Assembly (NCBI GenBank): GCA_016875635.1
Contig: VGPD01000018.1
Location: 1 to 38,945, forward strand
Length of the DNA stretch: 38,945 nucleotides
Direction of reading: 5' to 3'
From: Chloroflexota bacterium
Lineage (GTDB): Bacteria > Chloroflexota > Dehalococcoidia > UBA2979
The position numbers were made by a program, and so were the translations under genes. Under the pieces are notes generated by a model. The model did not search any database and was not told the DNA's origin. It saw only the letters and a list, made by a program, of their open reading frames with translations. Positions 16,459 to 25,189 of this stretch are shown here, piece by piece. Numbering within the stretch: the first letter of the stretch is position 1; every line of letters starts with the position of its first letter.

Positions 16459-17351
16459 CGCACCGCCTCCAGCGCCGCCTCCAGCGTCAACGGCCGCCGG
16501 CCGAGCGGAAACCGCCGGCTGGGGTCCGCCACCTGCCGCTCGCGCAGCGCCTCCAGCCAGAGCCGCGTCTCCCGCCTCGGCAACCGCGCCAGGCTCCACG
16601 CCAGTTGCTCCTCTACGCCCTCGCCCCATCCCGGGAGCGGAAGGAACACCCGAGGCCGGCGGCCGCCGCGTCCCCACATCCGCGCCAGTTCGCCGTAGGT
16701 CGTGCGCGTTGCGCCTGCGACGTCGTACGTGCGCCCTGCCATCTCCGGGTCATCGATGGCGATGCGCAGTGCCTCAACGACGTCGCCGAGCGCGACCGGC
16801 TCGACTTCGGTGCGCCGCCAGCGGAACAGGGGCACCACGGGGGAGCGGTCGACGGTGCGTCGCATCATCTCGAAGAGCGTGCTGCCACGCCCCACAATCA
16901 GCGGTGCGCGCAATACGAGCCACGCGAGCCCGCCCTGCCGGATGGCGAGTTCGGTCGCCCACCGCGCGACCAGGTGCTGACCCTGTGCCTCGGGCGAGGC
17001 GCCCACGTTCCCGAGGAAAAGGATGCGCTTCACCCCGGCGGCACGGGCCGCGAGCAGCGCGTTCTGCACGGCTTCGAGGTCATTCGCGACGACGTCGCCC
17101 GGGGCATCGAGCGTGTGGACGAGGTAGACGAGCGTGCGCACTCCGCGCATCGCGGCCTCCAGCCCGCGACCGGTTGCGAGGTCGCCCGTGACCGCCGCGA
17201 CGCCCTGGTCGCGCAGCCGGACGGCGTCGAACTCGCGGCGGACGAGGGCGCGGACGGGCCTCGGCTTTCCGTCAGGAGACGGATGCGCGCGGAGCTCGTC
17301 GAGGAACGCGGAGCCGACGAACCCGCTCGCCCCCGCAATGAGGATGGTCAT
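16455..17351 (-). CDS. NAD(P)-binding, NmrA/complex I subunit-like epimerase-family protein
   Basis: A 298-residue atypical SDR. The cofactor loop is ILIAGASGFVGSAFLDEL at 3-20. GDLATGRGLEAAMRGVRTLVYL is the typical segment before the bound NAD(P). ILFLGNVGA replaces the catalytic Ser region, and no YxxxK is seen, so it may bind cofactor without redox catalysis. The middle block WLVLRAPLIVGRGSTLFEMMRR resembles NDUFA9/YfcH-like proteins. Convergent stops with the ATPase gene overlap as TTAG. It lies 25 bases after ilvD on the same strand and may be cotranscribed with it. Confidence 0.8.
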   Translation of the reverse strand: MTILIAGASGFVGSAFLDELRAHPSPDGKPRPVRALVRREFDAVRLRDQGVAAVTGDLATGRGLEAAMRGVRTLVYLVHTLDAPGDVVANDLEAVQNALLAARAAGVKRILFLGNVGASPEAQGQHLVARWATELAIRQGGLAWLVLRAPLIVGRGSTLFEMMRRTVDRSPVVPLFRWRRTEVEPVALGDVVEALRIAIDDPEMAGRTYDVAGATRTTYGELARMWGRGGRRPRVFLPLPGWGEGVEEQLAWSLARLPRRETRLWLEALRERQVADPSRRFPLGRRPLTLEAALEAVR

Positions 17352-17376
17352 GGGCGCAGTCTCGGGCTAGCGCCGC

Positions 17377-19050
17377 CTACCAGGTGATCGCGCCGCGTTC
17401 GGCGCCGGAGACGACGCGCGCGTACTTCGCCATCACGCCCTTCGTGTATCGCGGCGGCAACGGCTTCCGCGCGGCGAGGCGACGGGCGATCTCGTCGGCC
17501 GGCACGTCGAGGTCGAGGCGGCGGCTGTCGATGTCCACGATGATCGTGTCGCCCTCCTGCACCGCGCCGATCGGGCCGCCGGCGGCGGCCTCGGGCGCGA
17601 CGTGTCCCGCCATCAGGCCGTGCGTGGCGCCGGAGAAGCGGCCGTCTGTCAGCAACGCGACGTGCTCACCGAGGCCCGCGCCCACCAGCGCGGAGGTCAC
17701 GCCAAGCATCTCGCGCATACCGGGCCCGCCCACCGGGCCCTCGTTGCGGATGACGAGGACGTCGCCGGGCTTGATCTGCTGGGCGAGTACGGACGCCATC
17801 GCGTCCTGTTCCGCTTCGAACACGCGTGCCGGGCCCTTGTGCAGACGGCGCTCTTCGCCCGCGATCTTCACGACACAGCCCGCGGGGGCGAGCGAGCCCT
17901 TCAGGATTACGAGGCCGCCGTTCGGGCTGAGCGCCTTCGATACGGGGAGGATCACCTCCTGGCCCGGCGTCTCGACGGCGCCCGCGGCCTCCTCGGCGAT
18001 GGTCTTGCCGGTGACCGTCATCACGTCGCCGTGCAGTTTGCCCGCCTCCAGCAGCCGCTTCGCCAGTAGCGGCGTGCCGCCTGCCTTGTCCCAGTCGAGC
18101 GCGACGAAACGCCCGCCCGGTCGCAGGTCGCCGATCAACGGCGTCGTGCTCGAAATCCGGTCGAAGTCCTCGATCTCCAGCGGGACGCCTGCCTCGGCGG
18201 CGATCGCGAGCAGGTGGAGGACGACATTCGTAGAGCCGCCGGTGGAGGCGGCGCAGATGATGCCGTTCTCCAGCGCCTGCCTCGTCAGGAGGTCCTTCGG
18301 GAGCACGCCGCGCTTCAGGACGTCCATGACGAGTTCACCGGCCTGGAACGCCACGCTCTCCTTGCGCTGGTCCGTCGCGCCGACGGTCGCGGAACGCATC
18401 GGCGAGAGGCCGATGAACTCCATCACGGTCGCCATCGTGTTGGCGGTGTACTGCGCGCCGCACGCGCCCGCACCGGGACAGGCGACGGCCTCGAGCGCGT
18501 GCAGGCGCTCGAGCGACATCGTGCCGGCGGCGTGCTGGCCGACGCCCTCGAATACGTCCTGGATAGTGACGTCGCGGCCCTCAAAGCGGCCGGGGTCGAT
18601 CGATCCGGAGTACAGGACGATGCCGGGGATGTTGAGGCGGGCGAGCGCCATCGCGCCCGCCGGGATCGTCTTGTCACAGCCGACGATCACGACGACCGCG
18701 TCGAACGAGTACCCGATCCCTGCGAGTTCGATCGAGTCGGCGATCAGGTCGCGTGAGATGAGCGAGGCTTTCATCCCCTCGGTGCCCATGGAGATGCCGT
18801 CCGAGATGGAGATGGTGTTCACCTCCATCGGCGTGCCCCCCGCCGCGCGGATCCCCGCCGAGACCTGCTGCGCGAGTTCGCGCTGGTTGTAGTTGCAGGG
18901 CATCGTCCCGATCCACTCGTGGGCCACCATCACCAGCGGCTTCTTCAGGTCGTCGGGGGTGAACCCGACGGACTGGAAGTAGGACCGGGCAGGGGCGCGG
19001 TCTGGCGCGTCGACCAGCGTGCGGCTGCGGTGGCGGGTGTCGAAAGCCAT
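17377..19050 (-). CDS. ilvD: Dihydroxy-acid dehydratase
   Basis: A 557-residue IlvD, which dehydrates 2,3-dihydroxy-isovalerate and 2,3-dihydroxy-3-methylvalerate in valine, leucine and isoleucine synthesis. Cys52 (MPCNYNQRE), Cys125 (VGCDKTIPA) and Cys197 ([13 protein letters not shown]) are the three Fe-S ligands of the [2Fe-2S] class. [11 protein letters not shown] and [13 protein letters not shown] are C-terminal family blocks. Length is normal. The ATG has GAGGAG about 7 bases upstream. No other ilv genes are in the window. The promoter should lie in the 100 bases up to the arsR stop, or transcription could run in from arsR. Confidence 0.97.
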   Translation of the reverse strand: MAFDTRHRSRTLVDAPDRAPARSYFQSVGFTPDDLKKPLVMVAHEWIGTMPCNYNQRELAQQVSAGIRAAGGTPMEVNTISISDGISMGTEGMKASLISRDLIADSIELAGIGYSFDAVVVIVGCDKTIPAGAMALARLNIPGIVLYSGSIDPGRFEGRDVTIQDVFEGVGQHAAGTMSLERLHALEAVACPGAGACGAQYTANTMATVMEFIGLSPMRSATVGATDQRKESVAFQAGELVMDVLKRGVLPKDLLTRQALENGIICAASTGGSTNVVLHLLAIAAEAGVPLEIEDFDRISSTTPLIGDLRPGGRFVALDWDKAGGTPLLAKRLLEAGKLHGDVMTVTGKTIAEEAAGAVETPGQEVILPVSKALSPNGGLVILKGSLAPAGCVVKIAGEERRLHKGPARVFEAEQDAMASVLAQQIKPGDVLVIRNEGPVGGPGMREMLGVTSALVGAGLGEHVALLTDGRFSGATHGLMAGHVAPEAAAGGPIGAVQEGDTIIVDIDSRRLDLDVPADEIARRLAARKPLPPRYTKGVMAKYARVVSGAERGAITW

Positions 19051-19150
19051 ACGGGGCTCCTCGCTGCATGCGGTCGGTCGGGAGTGTGATCGTAGCAGCG
19101 AGGCAGGATCGGGTCAGGTGCGGCGAGGCCGGCAGGCGGACCGCCGAGTA

Positions 19151-19537
19151 TCAGCCCCGGAGGATCGCCGCGAGGTCGCGCACGGACTCGTTCCGCACTC
19201 GGTAGAAGGCCCACGAGCCGCGTCGCTCACGTTCCAGCAGGCCCACGTCGGTCAGCACCTTCAGATGGTGGCTCACGGTCGGCTGGCTGAGGGTGCCGGC
19301 ATCGACCAGGTCGCAGACGCAGGCCTCACCTGCTTCGGCAGAGGCAATGGTGGCGAAGAGCCGAAGCCGCGCCGGGTCGGACAGCGCCTTGAACGCGCGC
19401 GCGGCCAGGGTGGCGGCCTCCTCCGACACGCAACAGTCGAGCAGGCTCGTGCAGCAGGCGACCAGCCCGTCGACGACGGGCAGGGGTTCGAGCGTGGCAC
19501 GCGTCGGGGTGGCGGTTGGGGCGGCCCTGGATGACAT
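19151..19537 (-). CDS. ArsR/CadC-type metal- or metalloid-sensing repressor
   Basis: A 128-residue winged-helix repressor of the ArsR/SmtB family. The recognition helix is SQPTVSHHLKVLTDVGL at about 84-100. Cys73 and Cys75 in EACVCDL match the alpha-3 metal site of CadC/ArsR (ELCVCDL). Four more Cys form pairs in the N-terminal arm, Cys28-Cys29 and Cys35-Cys36, a layout recalling the alpha3N sites of CadC/AztR-type sensors for soft metals or As(III). No Shine-Dalgarno site precedes the ATG. TTGCCA-16-TATAGA on the minus strand (19574 to 19547) would start transcription about 3 bases before the ATG, suggesting a leaderless mRNA. It is divergent from the Cys-rich peptide at 19650 and probably represses both it and itself. 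Confidence 0.92.
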   Translation of the reverse strand: MSSRAAPTATPTRATLEPLPVVDGLVACCTSLLDCCVSEEAATLAARAFKALSDPARLRLFATIASAEAGEACVCDLVDAGTLSQPTVSHHLKVLTDVGLLERERRGSWAFYRVRNESVRDLAAILRG

Positions 19538-19539
19538 CG

Positions 19540-19569
19540 ATGTCAGTCTATATTGACATTAGTCGATAT
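19540..19569. promoter_or_regulatory. Overlapping operator dyads between arsR and the Cys-rich peptide gene
   Basis: Two overlapping inverted repeats: ATGTCA (19540-19545) with TGACAT (19554-19559), perfect with 8 bases between; and ATATTGA (19550-19556) with TCGATAT (19563-19569), six of seven matching with 6 bases between. AT-rich dyads of this size are the normal ArsR-family operator form. A further pair, GTCTATAT (19546-19553) and ATATAGAC (19594-19601), is a perfect 8-base repeat in inverse orientation, perhaps a second site. The dyads cover the candidate promoters in both directions. Confidence 0.7.
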
Positions 19570-19574
19570 GGCAA
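19547..19574 (-). promoter_or_regulatory. Candidate arsR promoter (leaderless)
   Basis: On the minus strand TTGCCA (19574-19569) and TATAGA (19552-19547) with a 16-base spacer. Transcription would start near 19540, next to the ATG at 19537, which fits the lack of a ribosome site. It lies inside the operator dyads. Confidence 0.5.
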
Positions 19575-19581
19575 GCATTCT
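19553..19581 (+). promoter_or_regulatory. Candidate promoter for the Cys-rich peptide gene
   Basis: A consensus -35, TTGACA (19553-19558), a 17-base spacer and a weak -10, CATTCT (19576-19581), giving a leader of about 60 bases before the ATG at 19650. The -35 lies inside both operator dyads, so repressor binding would block it. Confidence 0.5.
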
Positions 19582-19649
19582 GCCGGTGCGTTCATATAGA
19601 CGCGCGTCGATGCCGTATCCAGCCAGCGTTCGGTTCAAGGAGGTCTGCG

Positions 19650-19745
19650 ATGACTCTCAAGCCGACCAGCGTCACTCTTCTGCCGGTCATCGGCGGAGGT
19701 GGTTGTTGCGAAGGCGACTGCGGCTGCGAGCCCGGTTGCTGCTAG
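19650..19745 (+). CDS. 31-residue cysteine-rich peptide, ArsR-controlled
   Basis: A very short gene. The ATG at 19650 follows a perfect AAGGAGG (19637-19643) with 6 bases between. Residues 1-14 are MTLKPTSVTLLPVI, then a four-Gly linker, then a 13-residue tail with Cys at 19, 20, 24, 26, 30 and 31. The Cys spacing CC-x3-C-x-C-x3-CC is mirror-symmetric, with acidic residues at 21, 23 and 27 and no aromatics or His. Six thiols in 13 residues strongly suggest binding of a soft metal or As(III), like a tiny metallothionein. The regulator facing it has its own Cys pairs, and a strong terminator follows. An alternative is a ribosomally made, modified peptide, with the hydrophobic part and Gly run as leader. 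No named family is recognised; that it is expressed is inferred from the ribosome site, promoter and terminator. Confidence 0.78.
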   Translation: MTLKPTSVTLLPVIGGGGCCEGDCGCEPGCC

Positions 19746-19754
19746 CCGGCTGAG

Positions 19755-19799
19755 CGAAGGCGGGGCGGCACGGGCGACCGGGTCACCCCGCCTTCGTGT
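19755..19799 (+). terminator. Strong intrinsic terminator after the Cys-rich peptide gene
   Basis: Perfect 11-base stem CGAAGGCGGGG (19755-19765) and CCCCGCCTTCG (19786-19796), 20-base loop, then TGTTT. It starts 9 bases after the TAG, so the 31-residue gene forms its own transcript. Confidence 0.7.
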
Positions 19800-19852
19800 T
19801 TCCCCGATACGCTGCGCGCCCCACAGTGGGGCATCCTCGGAAGGACCGTCGC

Positions 19853-20923
19853 GTGGAGTTCGGACTGTTCGTGGAGTGGCCCAACGCCGGCGCGCGCATC
19901 TGGCGCGAGGCGTTCGAGGAGAGCGTGGCGCAGGTCCGGCTCGCCGAGGAGGTGGGCTTCGACTTCTGCCTGGTCGCGGAGCACCATTTCTCCGATTACG
20001 GCATCGCACCCGCGCCGCTCCTGGAGACCCTCGCGTTCGCGCGCGCCACCTCGCGCATCCGCATCGGCACAGGAGTCGCGGTGCTGCCGGAGTGGCAGCC
20101 GCTCCGCCTGGCCGAGGAGATGGCCGTCGTCGACCAGTTGAGCGGCGGACGCTTCATCGCGGGCGTCGGCCGGGGTTTTGTCCCGTTCGAGCAGGAGCGC
20201 TTCGGTGTGGCTGTCGAGGAGGGCCGTGCACGCTTCGAGGAGTCGTTGGATGTCCTCGTGGAGGCGTGGACGGCGACCGACTTCACCTATGCCGGCCAGC
20301 ACGTCCGTGTCGATCACCCCACGACGGTCCTGCCCCGCCCGTTCCAGGCCCCGCACCCGCCGATCTGGCTGGCCGGCGCGAGCACTGAGTCCGTCGACCT
20401 CATCGGCCGCCGAGGCCTGACGCCGATCACCTCGGGCGCTGCCGGCGGCGATCAGCTCCGCAAGCAGCACGGTGAGTACGTCCGCGCTCGCCATCGATAC
20501 GGGCGAGGTGACGAGCCGCTGCATGTGGTGGCGCAGACGCAGGTCCATGTCGCCGAGACCGTGGCGGAGGCACGCGAGGCGCTCCCCTTCGCCCGCTGGC
20601 AGGCCCGCGCCGTCACGCGCATCGTGCAGAGCCGCGTCGAACGTGGAGTCCTCGACGCGACCCCGGCGGATGATGACCCGACCGACGAGGTGTTGCTCAG
20701 TCGCCAGTTCATCGGCACGCCCGACATGGTCATCGAGCGGCTGCGGAGCCTGGCGGCTGCCGGGGTCACACACGTCAGCATGTTGATGGAGTTCGGCGGC
20801 CTCGACGCCGCCCGCATCGAGCGCTCGATCCGCCTGGTGGGGCTTGAGGTCATCGCGGCGCTCCGCGACGTGACCCCGCCCCCGGACCTGGCGGCGAGCG
20901 CGCTGGCCGCTCCAGCGGGGTAG
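19853..20923 (+). CDS. LLM class flavin-dependent oxidoreductase
   Basis: A 356-residue luciferase-like TIM-barrel protein that would use reduced FMN (or F420) for monooxygenation or hydride transfer. It begins VEFGLFVEWPN at a GTG with GGAAGGA 8 bases upstream. IGTGVAVLPEWQPLRLAEEMA and LSGGRFIAGVGRGF are the family's central blocks, and PHPPIWLAGAS marks the second flavin region. The frame opens at 19796, inside the terminator, so the GTG is preferred. It lies behind the Cys-rich peptide terminator and 6 bases before the MFS gene, so it and the transporter form an operon. The substrate is unknown. Confidence 0.88.
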   Translation: MEFGLFVEWPNAGARIWREAFEESVAQVRLAEEVGFDFCLVAEHHFSDYGIAPAPLLETLAFARATSRIRIGTGVAVLPEWQPLRLAEEMAVVDQLSGGRFIAGVGRGFVPFEQERFGVAVEEGRARFEESLDVLVEAWTATDFTYAGQHVRVDHPTTVLPRPFQAPHPPIWLAGASTESVDLIGRRGLTPITSGAAGGDQLRKQHGEYVRARHRYGRGDEPLHVVAQTQVHVAETVAEAREALPFARWQARAVTRIVQSRVERGVLDATPADDDPTDEVLLSRQFIGTPDMVIERLRSLAAAGVTHVSMLMEFGGLDAARIERSIRLVGLEVIAALRDVTPPPDLAASALAAPAG

Positions 20924-20929
20924 TCAGAC

Positions 20930-22153
20930 ATGGGAATCGCCGCACGCGCCCGGTACTGGCGGGACGCCGCGCTCCTGGGTGTGGCGACGATCGGCTCGTA
21001 TGGCGTCGTGAACTACGCCTTTGGCGTCTTCATCGACCCGCTGCATGAGGAGACGGGGTGGAGCACCGGGACGCTCTCGTTTGCCTATTCGGCAGGCGTG
21101 CTGCTGTCGGGGGTGGTCGCCTTCCTGGCCGGGCGCACGCTGGACCGGCGTGGCTCACGGCCGGTGCTGCTGACGTCGCTGGTCGTGGGGTTTGTCGGGT
21201 TCGTCGCGGCCGCCGAGGCGCGCCACATTGTGTGGTTTCTCGTGTCCTGGGCGGTCACGGGTGGCGCGGTCGCCGGCGGTCTGTACTACCACGTCACAAT
21301 GGCCGCCACCTCGCGTATCTACGGTGACCGGCGTGCGGCCGGGATCAGCGTCCTTACCCTTCTGGGTGCCCTCGCGAGCCCGATCTTCAATCCGCTCGTG
21401 GCGTGGATGCTGGAGGCCTGGGGCTGGCGTGACACGCTGCGGGCACTGGGCGTGCTGCTGGCCGTCCTCGTGGGCCCGGCGGCCCTCCTCGTGCGTTCCC
21501 AGCCCGTGCCTGTCCCGCCCCGCGTTGCCGGTGAGCGAGGCGCGTGGCGGGAGCCGGCGGTGTGGCGGTTGATGCTGGCCGCGTGCTTCGCCGCCGGTGC
21601 TGCCAGCGCGCTCATCCTGCATCAGGTGAGTGCGATCCGTGCTCTGGGGCTGCCGCTGGCGATGGCGGCCGCCCTCGGCGGCGCGCGCGGGTTAATGCAG
21701 ATTCCCGGCCGGCTCGTGCTGGTTCCACTGATCCACGGGCTCGGGGTGCACGGCACGCAACTGTTCGCCTACGCGTTGCTGGCGGCCGGGGCTGGCGCGC
21801 TCGTCTTCGCAGACGGTCTGGTCGCGGCCTGGTTCTTCGTCGTGGCGGCGGGGGTGGGTATTGGTCTCAGTTCACCGCTGGGCGGCCTGCTCAGCGCGGA
21901 AGCGTACGGCCTGCGGCTCGGCGCCCTTTCCGGCATGCAGATGGCCGCGACCAGCATCGCGAGCGCCGGCGGGGCGTGGCTGGCCGGCGTGGCCGTCGAC
22001 CGGACGGGAGGGTATGGCATGACGCTGGCGGGTATCGCAGTACTCGAGGCCGCCGCTGCCGCCACGCTGCTCTGGCAGCGACGTGCGTTGCGTTCCGCGC
22101 GGTCTTCGATGGCGAGCCCGGTCTCGGTCAGCCCGGAGGGCGGCCCCGACTAG
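20930..22153 (+). CDS. MFS transporter
   Basis: A 407-residue major facilitator with about 12 hydrophobic segments. AGRTLDRRGSRPVLL is the loop 2-3 signature, and VNYAFGVFIDPLHEETGWSTGTLS in the first loop resembles the monocarboxylate/oxalate-formate branch (FGVF-x2-P-L). The C-terminal tail is Ser-rich and charged. It starts 6 bases after the LLM stop and is probably cotranscribed with it, so the pair may take up or export the oxidoreductase's substrate or product. The TAG overlaps the convergent DUF3090 TAG as CTAG. Confidence 0.87.
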   Translation: MGIAARARYWRDAALLGVATIGSYGVVNYAFGVFIDPLHEETGWSTGTLSFAYSAGVLLSGVVAFLAGRTLDRRGSRPVLLTSLVVGFVGFVAAAEARHIVWFLVSWAVTGGAVAGGLYYHVTMAATSRIYGDRRAAGISVLTLLGALASPIFNPLVAWMLEAWGWRDTLRALGVLLAVLVGPAALLVRSQPVPVPPRVAGERGAWREPAVWRLMLAACFAAGAASALILHQVSAIRALGLPLAMAAALGGARGLMQIPGRLVLVPLIHGLGVHGTQLFAYALLAAGAGALVFADGLVAAWFFVVAAGVGIGLSSPLGGLLSAEAYGLRLGALSGMQMAATSIASAGGAWLAGVAVDRTGGYGMTLAGIAVLEAAAAATLLWQRRALRSARSSMASPVSVSPEGGPD

Positions 22154-22716
22154 TTCTCGCTTTCGTCCTCATCTTCGTCGTCGTCCTCAATGGACTCGCG
22201 AGGGGGGACCGGCTCTTTCGAGTGGCCGTTCGTGTGGACGCACTCGTGCGGGGCGTTGGCGAAATCGAGGGGCTGTTTGCACAGCGGACAGGTCGGGCGT
22301 CCGCCCGCGACGACCTCCTCGATGATGTGGATCAGGGTCAGCGCCTGTGAGCGGCTGAACGCCACTCGCAGGGCGGGCGTGTCGCGACGTTCAGCGGCCT
22401 GCGGGTCGTCCGCGAGCAGGATTGTCTGCTCCTCCTCCACGTCGTAGTCGAGGCCCATGCGTGCGATCTGGAACTCCACCTGGGCGCGCTGAGGGAAATT
22501 GCCCACCGGCTCGACGCTGGTCGCCGGCTGGCCGCGCCGCATCGAGCGTTCCGCCAGCAATTGCGAGATCGAGCGGCCGAGGGCGGCGAGCTGTTCCTTC
22601 TCCAGCCAGAGCGCCACGTAAGTGGCGCCGGCGCGGGCGCGGAGGCGGAACGTGCGCTGTCCGGGCTGCCCGATCGCCTCGGCGTCGACTGCATCCACCA
22701 GGCCGAGATCGATCAT
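22150..22716 (-). CDS. DUF3090 family protein
   Basis: A 188-residue protein of the DUF3090 family, common in Actinomycetota and Chloroflexota and of unknown function. FRLRARAGATYVALWLEKEQLAALG and FQIARMGLDYD are core blocks. Near the C terminus Cys143-P-L-Cys146, then HECVHTNGH (His157, Cys159, His161/165), would form a zinc site. The tail is very acidic (DDDEDEDE). The ATG at 22716 has GGGGGAG upstream; the open frame extends to 23238 but there overlaps the amidase gene. In actinomycetes, members of this family sit with a kinase-like gene and a phosphoglycerate mutase-like gene; neither is here. Confidence 0.85.
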   Translation of the reverse strand: MIDLGLVDAVDAEAIGQPGQRTFRLRARAGATYVALWLEKEQLAALGRSISQLLAERSMRRGQPATSVEPVGNFPQRAQVEFQIARMGLDYDVEEEQTILLADDPQAAERRDTPALRVAFSRSQALTLIHIIEEVVAGGRPTCPLCKQPLDFANAPHECVHTNGHSKEPVPPRESIEDDDEDEDESEN

Positions 22717-22809
22717 GACTCCCCCATCCGCGGGCCGAGCGTAGGCACCGTCCAGCGCACGGGTCAAACCGCGCCCTATCATCGGCCCGTCCGGTACAAG
22801 GAGTGATGG

Positions 22810-24222
22810 ATGCCCCCAGCCGCCCCGGTCGACTTCGACGCGCTCACGATCGCGGACGCGGACGCGCGGATCGCAGACGGTGGTTTGTCCCCCGTCGCGC
22901 TGACCGAGGCCGCGTTCGCGCGGATCGAGGCGACCGACCGGCGCATCAACGCGTTCGTGCGGCTGATGCGCGACTCCGCGATGGAGGAGGCACGTGCCGC
23001 TGAGGGACGCGCGCAGGCCGGGCGACGCCTCGGCCCGCTGGACGGCATCCCCATCGCGGTGAAAGACCTGTATGACACGGCGGGCGTTGTCACCGCGGCA
23101 GGGACGGGCGCCTACCGCGAGCGCGTGCCGCTGGAAGACGCCACCGCGGTCCGGCGGCTGCGTGAGGCCGGCGCGGTCATCCTCGGCAAGACGAACACGC
23201 ACGAACTCGCACTGGGTGGGACGACCAACAATGTCCACTACGGGCCGACGCGGAACCCGTGGCGGCTCGACCGCGTCCCGGGTGGCTCATCGGGTGGCTC
23301 GGGGGCGGCGCTCGCGGCCGCGCAGGCCCTCGGCGCGCTGGGGACGGACACGGGCGGCAGCATCCGCATCCCTGCCGCCTTCTGCGGCGTGACGGGCCAC
23401 AAGCCGTCATACGGCCTCGTGGGCCGTGGGGGCGTCGTCCCGCTCTCGCTCACGCTCGACCACGCCGGGCCGATGGCCCGTACTGCGCTCGATTGCGCGC
23501 TCATGCTCGACGTCCTCGCGGGGCACGATGAGCGCGACGGCGGCTCGGTGGCCCGCCCGCCGGGGTCGTTTCGCGCGGGGATCGATGTCGGCGTGCAGGG
23601 GCTACGGCTCGCGGTCATCCCCTCGCTCGTCGAGGGAAGCGACGAGGCGACGCTCGAGGCATTCGAGGCCGCCGTGGGGGTGCTGCGCGGCCTGGGCGCG
23701 ACGATCGGGGCAGCCGAACCGATGACCGGCGAGGACGAGTGGCGCGCGAGCGTGAATGGCCTGCTGGTCGCCGAGGGCGCCTCGTATGTGGAACACATCC
23801 TGCGCGAACGGCCTCAGATGATCGGCGAGAGCGTCCGGCGGCGGATGATGGGAGGCCTGGACATCACCGCCACCGCCTACATCCACATGCTGGACGCCCG
23901 GGCGCACATCGAGCGGCGGTTCGAGGCGGCGCTGGCCCAGGGCGGGTTCGCCGCCTACCTGACGCCGACCTCCCCCCGGTCCGCCGAGCCGATCGTGGCG
24001 GACGCGAACGCGGACAGCGAGCCGATGAACAAATTTCGCATTACGACGGTCTTCGACATGACCCGGCAGCCCTCGATCTCCGTCCCGGCGGGCTTCGACG
24101 GTGATGGGATGCCGATTGGCCTGATGGTGAGCGGCGCACGCTGGGACGACGCACATGTGCTCCGGATTGCATACACTTTCCAGCAGGCGACGGACTTCCA
24201 CCTGCGCCGCCCCGCGCTCTGA
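22810..24222 (+). CDS. Amidase signature family protein
   Basis: A 470-residue amidase of the GatA/amidase-signature family, which hydrolyses amides with a Ser-cisSer-Lys triad. Lys85 (IPIAVKD), cis-Ser160 (PGGSSGGS) and Ser184 (TDTGGSIR) are all present. FCGVTGHKPSYG and LDHAGPMART are family blocks. AAGGAG (22798-22803) precedes the ATG by 6 bases. No gatB or gatC is adjacent, so this is more likely a free amidase than the tRNA amidotransferase subunit. It is followed 34 bases later by murB on the same strand. Confidence 0.92.
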   Translation: MPPAAPVDFDALTIADADARIADGGLSPVALTEAAFARIEATDRRINAFVRLMRDSAMEEARAAEGRAQAGRRLGPLDGIPIAVKDLYDTAGVVTAAGTGAYRERVPLEDATAVRRLREAGAVILGKTNTHELALGGTTNNVHYGPTRNPWRLDRVPGGSSGGSGAALAAAQALGALGTDTGGSIRIPAAFCGVTGHKPSYGLVGRGGVVPLSLTLDHAGPMARTALDCALMLDVLAGHDERDGGSVARPPGSFRAGIDVGVQGLRLAVIPSLVEGSDEATLEAFEAAVGVLRGLGATIGAAEPMTGEDEWRASVNGLLVAEGASYVEHILRERPQMIGESVRRRMMGGLDITATAYIHMLDARAHIERRFEAALAQGGFAAYLTPTSPRSAEPIVADANADSEPMNKFRITTVFDMTRQPSISVPAGFDGDGMPIGLMVSGARWDDAHVLRIAYTFQQATDFHLRRPAL

Positions 24223-24256
24223 CGCGCGGCGCTCGAAGACCGCCTACGATCGAGGC

Positions 24257-25189
24257 GTGATCGACTCGACACCCACTGCGTTGCCCGATCCGCCGCCCGC
24301 TCTCGGGTTGGAACGCAACGTCTCGCTCGCGCGGCACACATATCTGCGCATCGGCGGCCTGGCCGCCTATTTCGCCACCCCGCCTGACATCGACACGTTG
24401 ATCCGGATCTGGGTCTGGGCGCGGTCGCACGAGATCCCGCTGCGGATCATCGGCGGCGGATCGAACATGCTCGTCGCTGACGAGGGCGTGCGTGCCGTCG
24501 TCGTCTCGCTGCGGCGCGCCTGCGGCTCGTTCGAGTTCCGCGGTGCCGAGGTGCGTGCAGGCGCGTCCGTGATGCTGCCCGCTCTCGCGAAGGCGGCGGC
24601 CGAGCGCGGCCTCGGTGGCCTGGAGTTCGCCATCGGCCTCCCCGGCGAGATCGGCGGGGCGATGCAGACGAACGCCGGGATCGGCGATGGCCGGAGCATC
24701 GGTGACCTCGTGACCAGCGTGGAGGTGCTGCGCGACGGGGTCCCGGTGACGCTGGCACGTGCACAGGTCGCGTTCGACTACCGCCACACCTCGCTGCGTG
24801 CCGCGCGCGAACTCGTGCTGGGCGCGACGCTTGCCCTGACGCCGCGTCCCCGCGATGAGATCGAGGCGGAGATGAGGCGGCTGCTGGCCACGCGGCAGGC
24901 GACGCAGCCAACCGCGGAGCCGAACGCTGGCTCGGTCTTCCGCAACCCTCCGGGTGACAGCGCCGGTCGGATGATCGAGTCGGTCGGCGGGAAAGAGATC
25001 GCCTCCGGCAGCGTACATGTCTCCACGCTGCATGCGAATTTCATCGTGCATGACGGACACGGCACAGCCGCCCAGTACCTGAGCGTGATGGGCGAGGTAC
25101 AACGGCGCGTCCTGGCGACCTACGGTGTGCGACTCGTTCCGGAGATCGAGTGGTGGGGCGATGGCCCGGCACCGGAGGTCTTCCAGTGA
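24257..25189 (+). CDS. murB: UDP-N-acetylenolpyruvoylglucosamine reductase
   Basis: A 310-residue FAD-dependent MurB, which makes UDP-N-acetylmuramate for peptidoglycan. FAD-binding blocks are RIIGGGSNMLVAD (63-75) and FAIGLPGEIGGAMQTNAG (124-141). Ser226 in NAGSVFRNP is the catalytic proton donor. The short form without the E. coli-type Tyr loop fits type II. The start is GTG 24257; a GAGG sits very close to it, so the start is not certain. Its TGA overlaps the GTG of the following DinB gene. It indicates a peptidoglycan wall in this organism. Confidence 0.93.
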   Translation: MIDSTPTALPDPPPALGLERNVSLARHTYLRIGGLAAYFATPPDIDTLIRIWVWARSHEIPLRIIGGGSNMLVADEGVRAVVVSLRRACGSFEFRGAEVRAGASVMLPALAKAAAERGLGGLEFAIGLPGEIGGAMQTNAGIGDGRSIGDLVTSVEVLRDGVPVTLARAQVAFDYRHTSLRAARELVLGATLALTPRPRDEIEAEMRRLLATRQATQPTAEPNAGSVFRNPPGDSAGRMIESVGGKEIASGSVHVSTLHANFIVHDGHGTAAQYLSVMGEVQRRVLATYGVRLVPEIEWWGDGPAPEVFQ

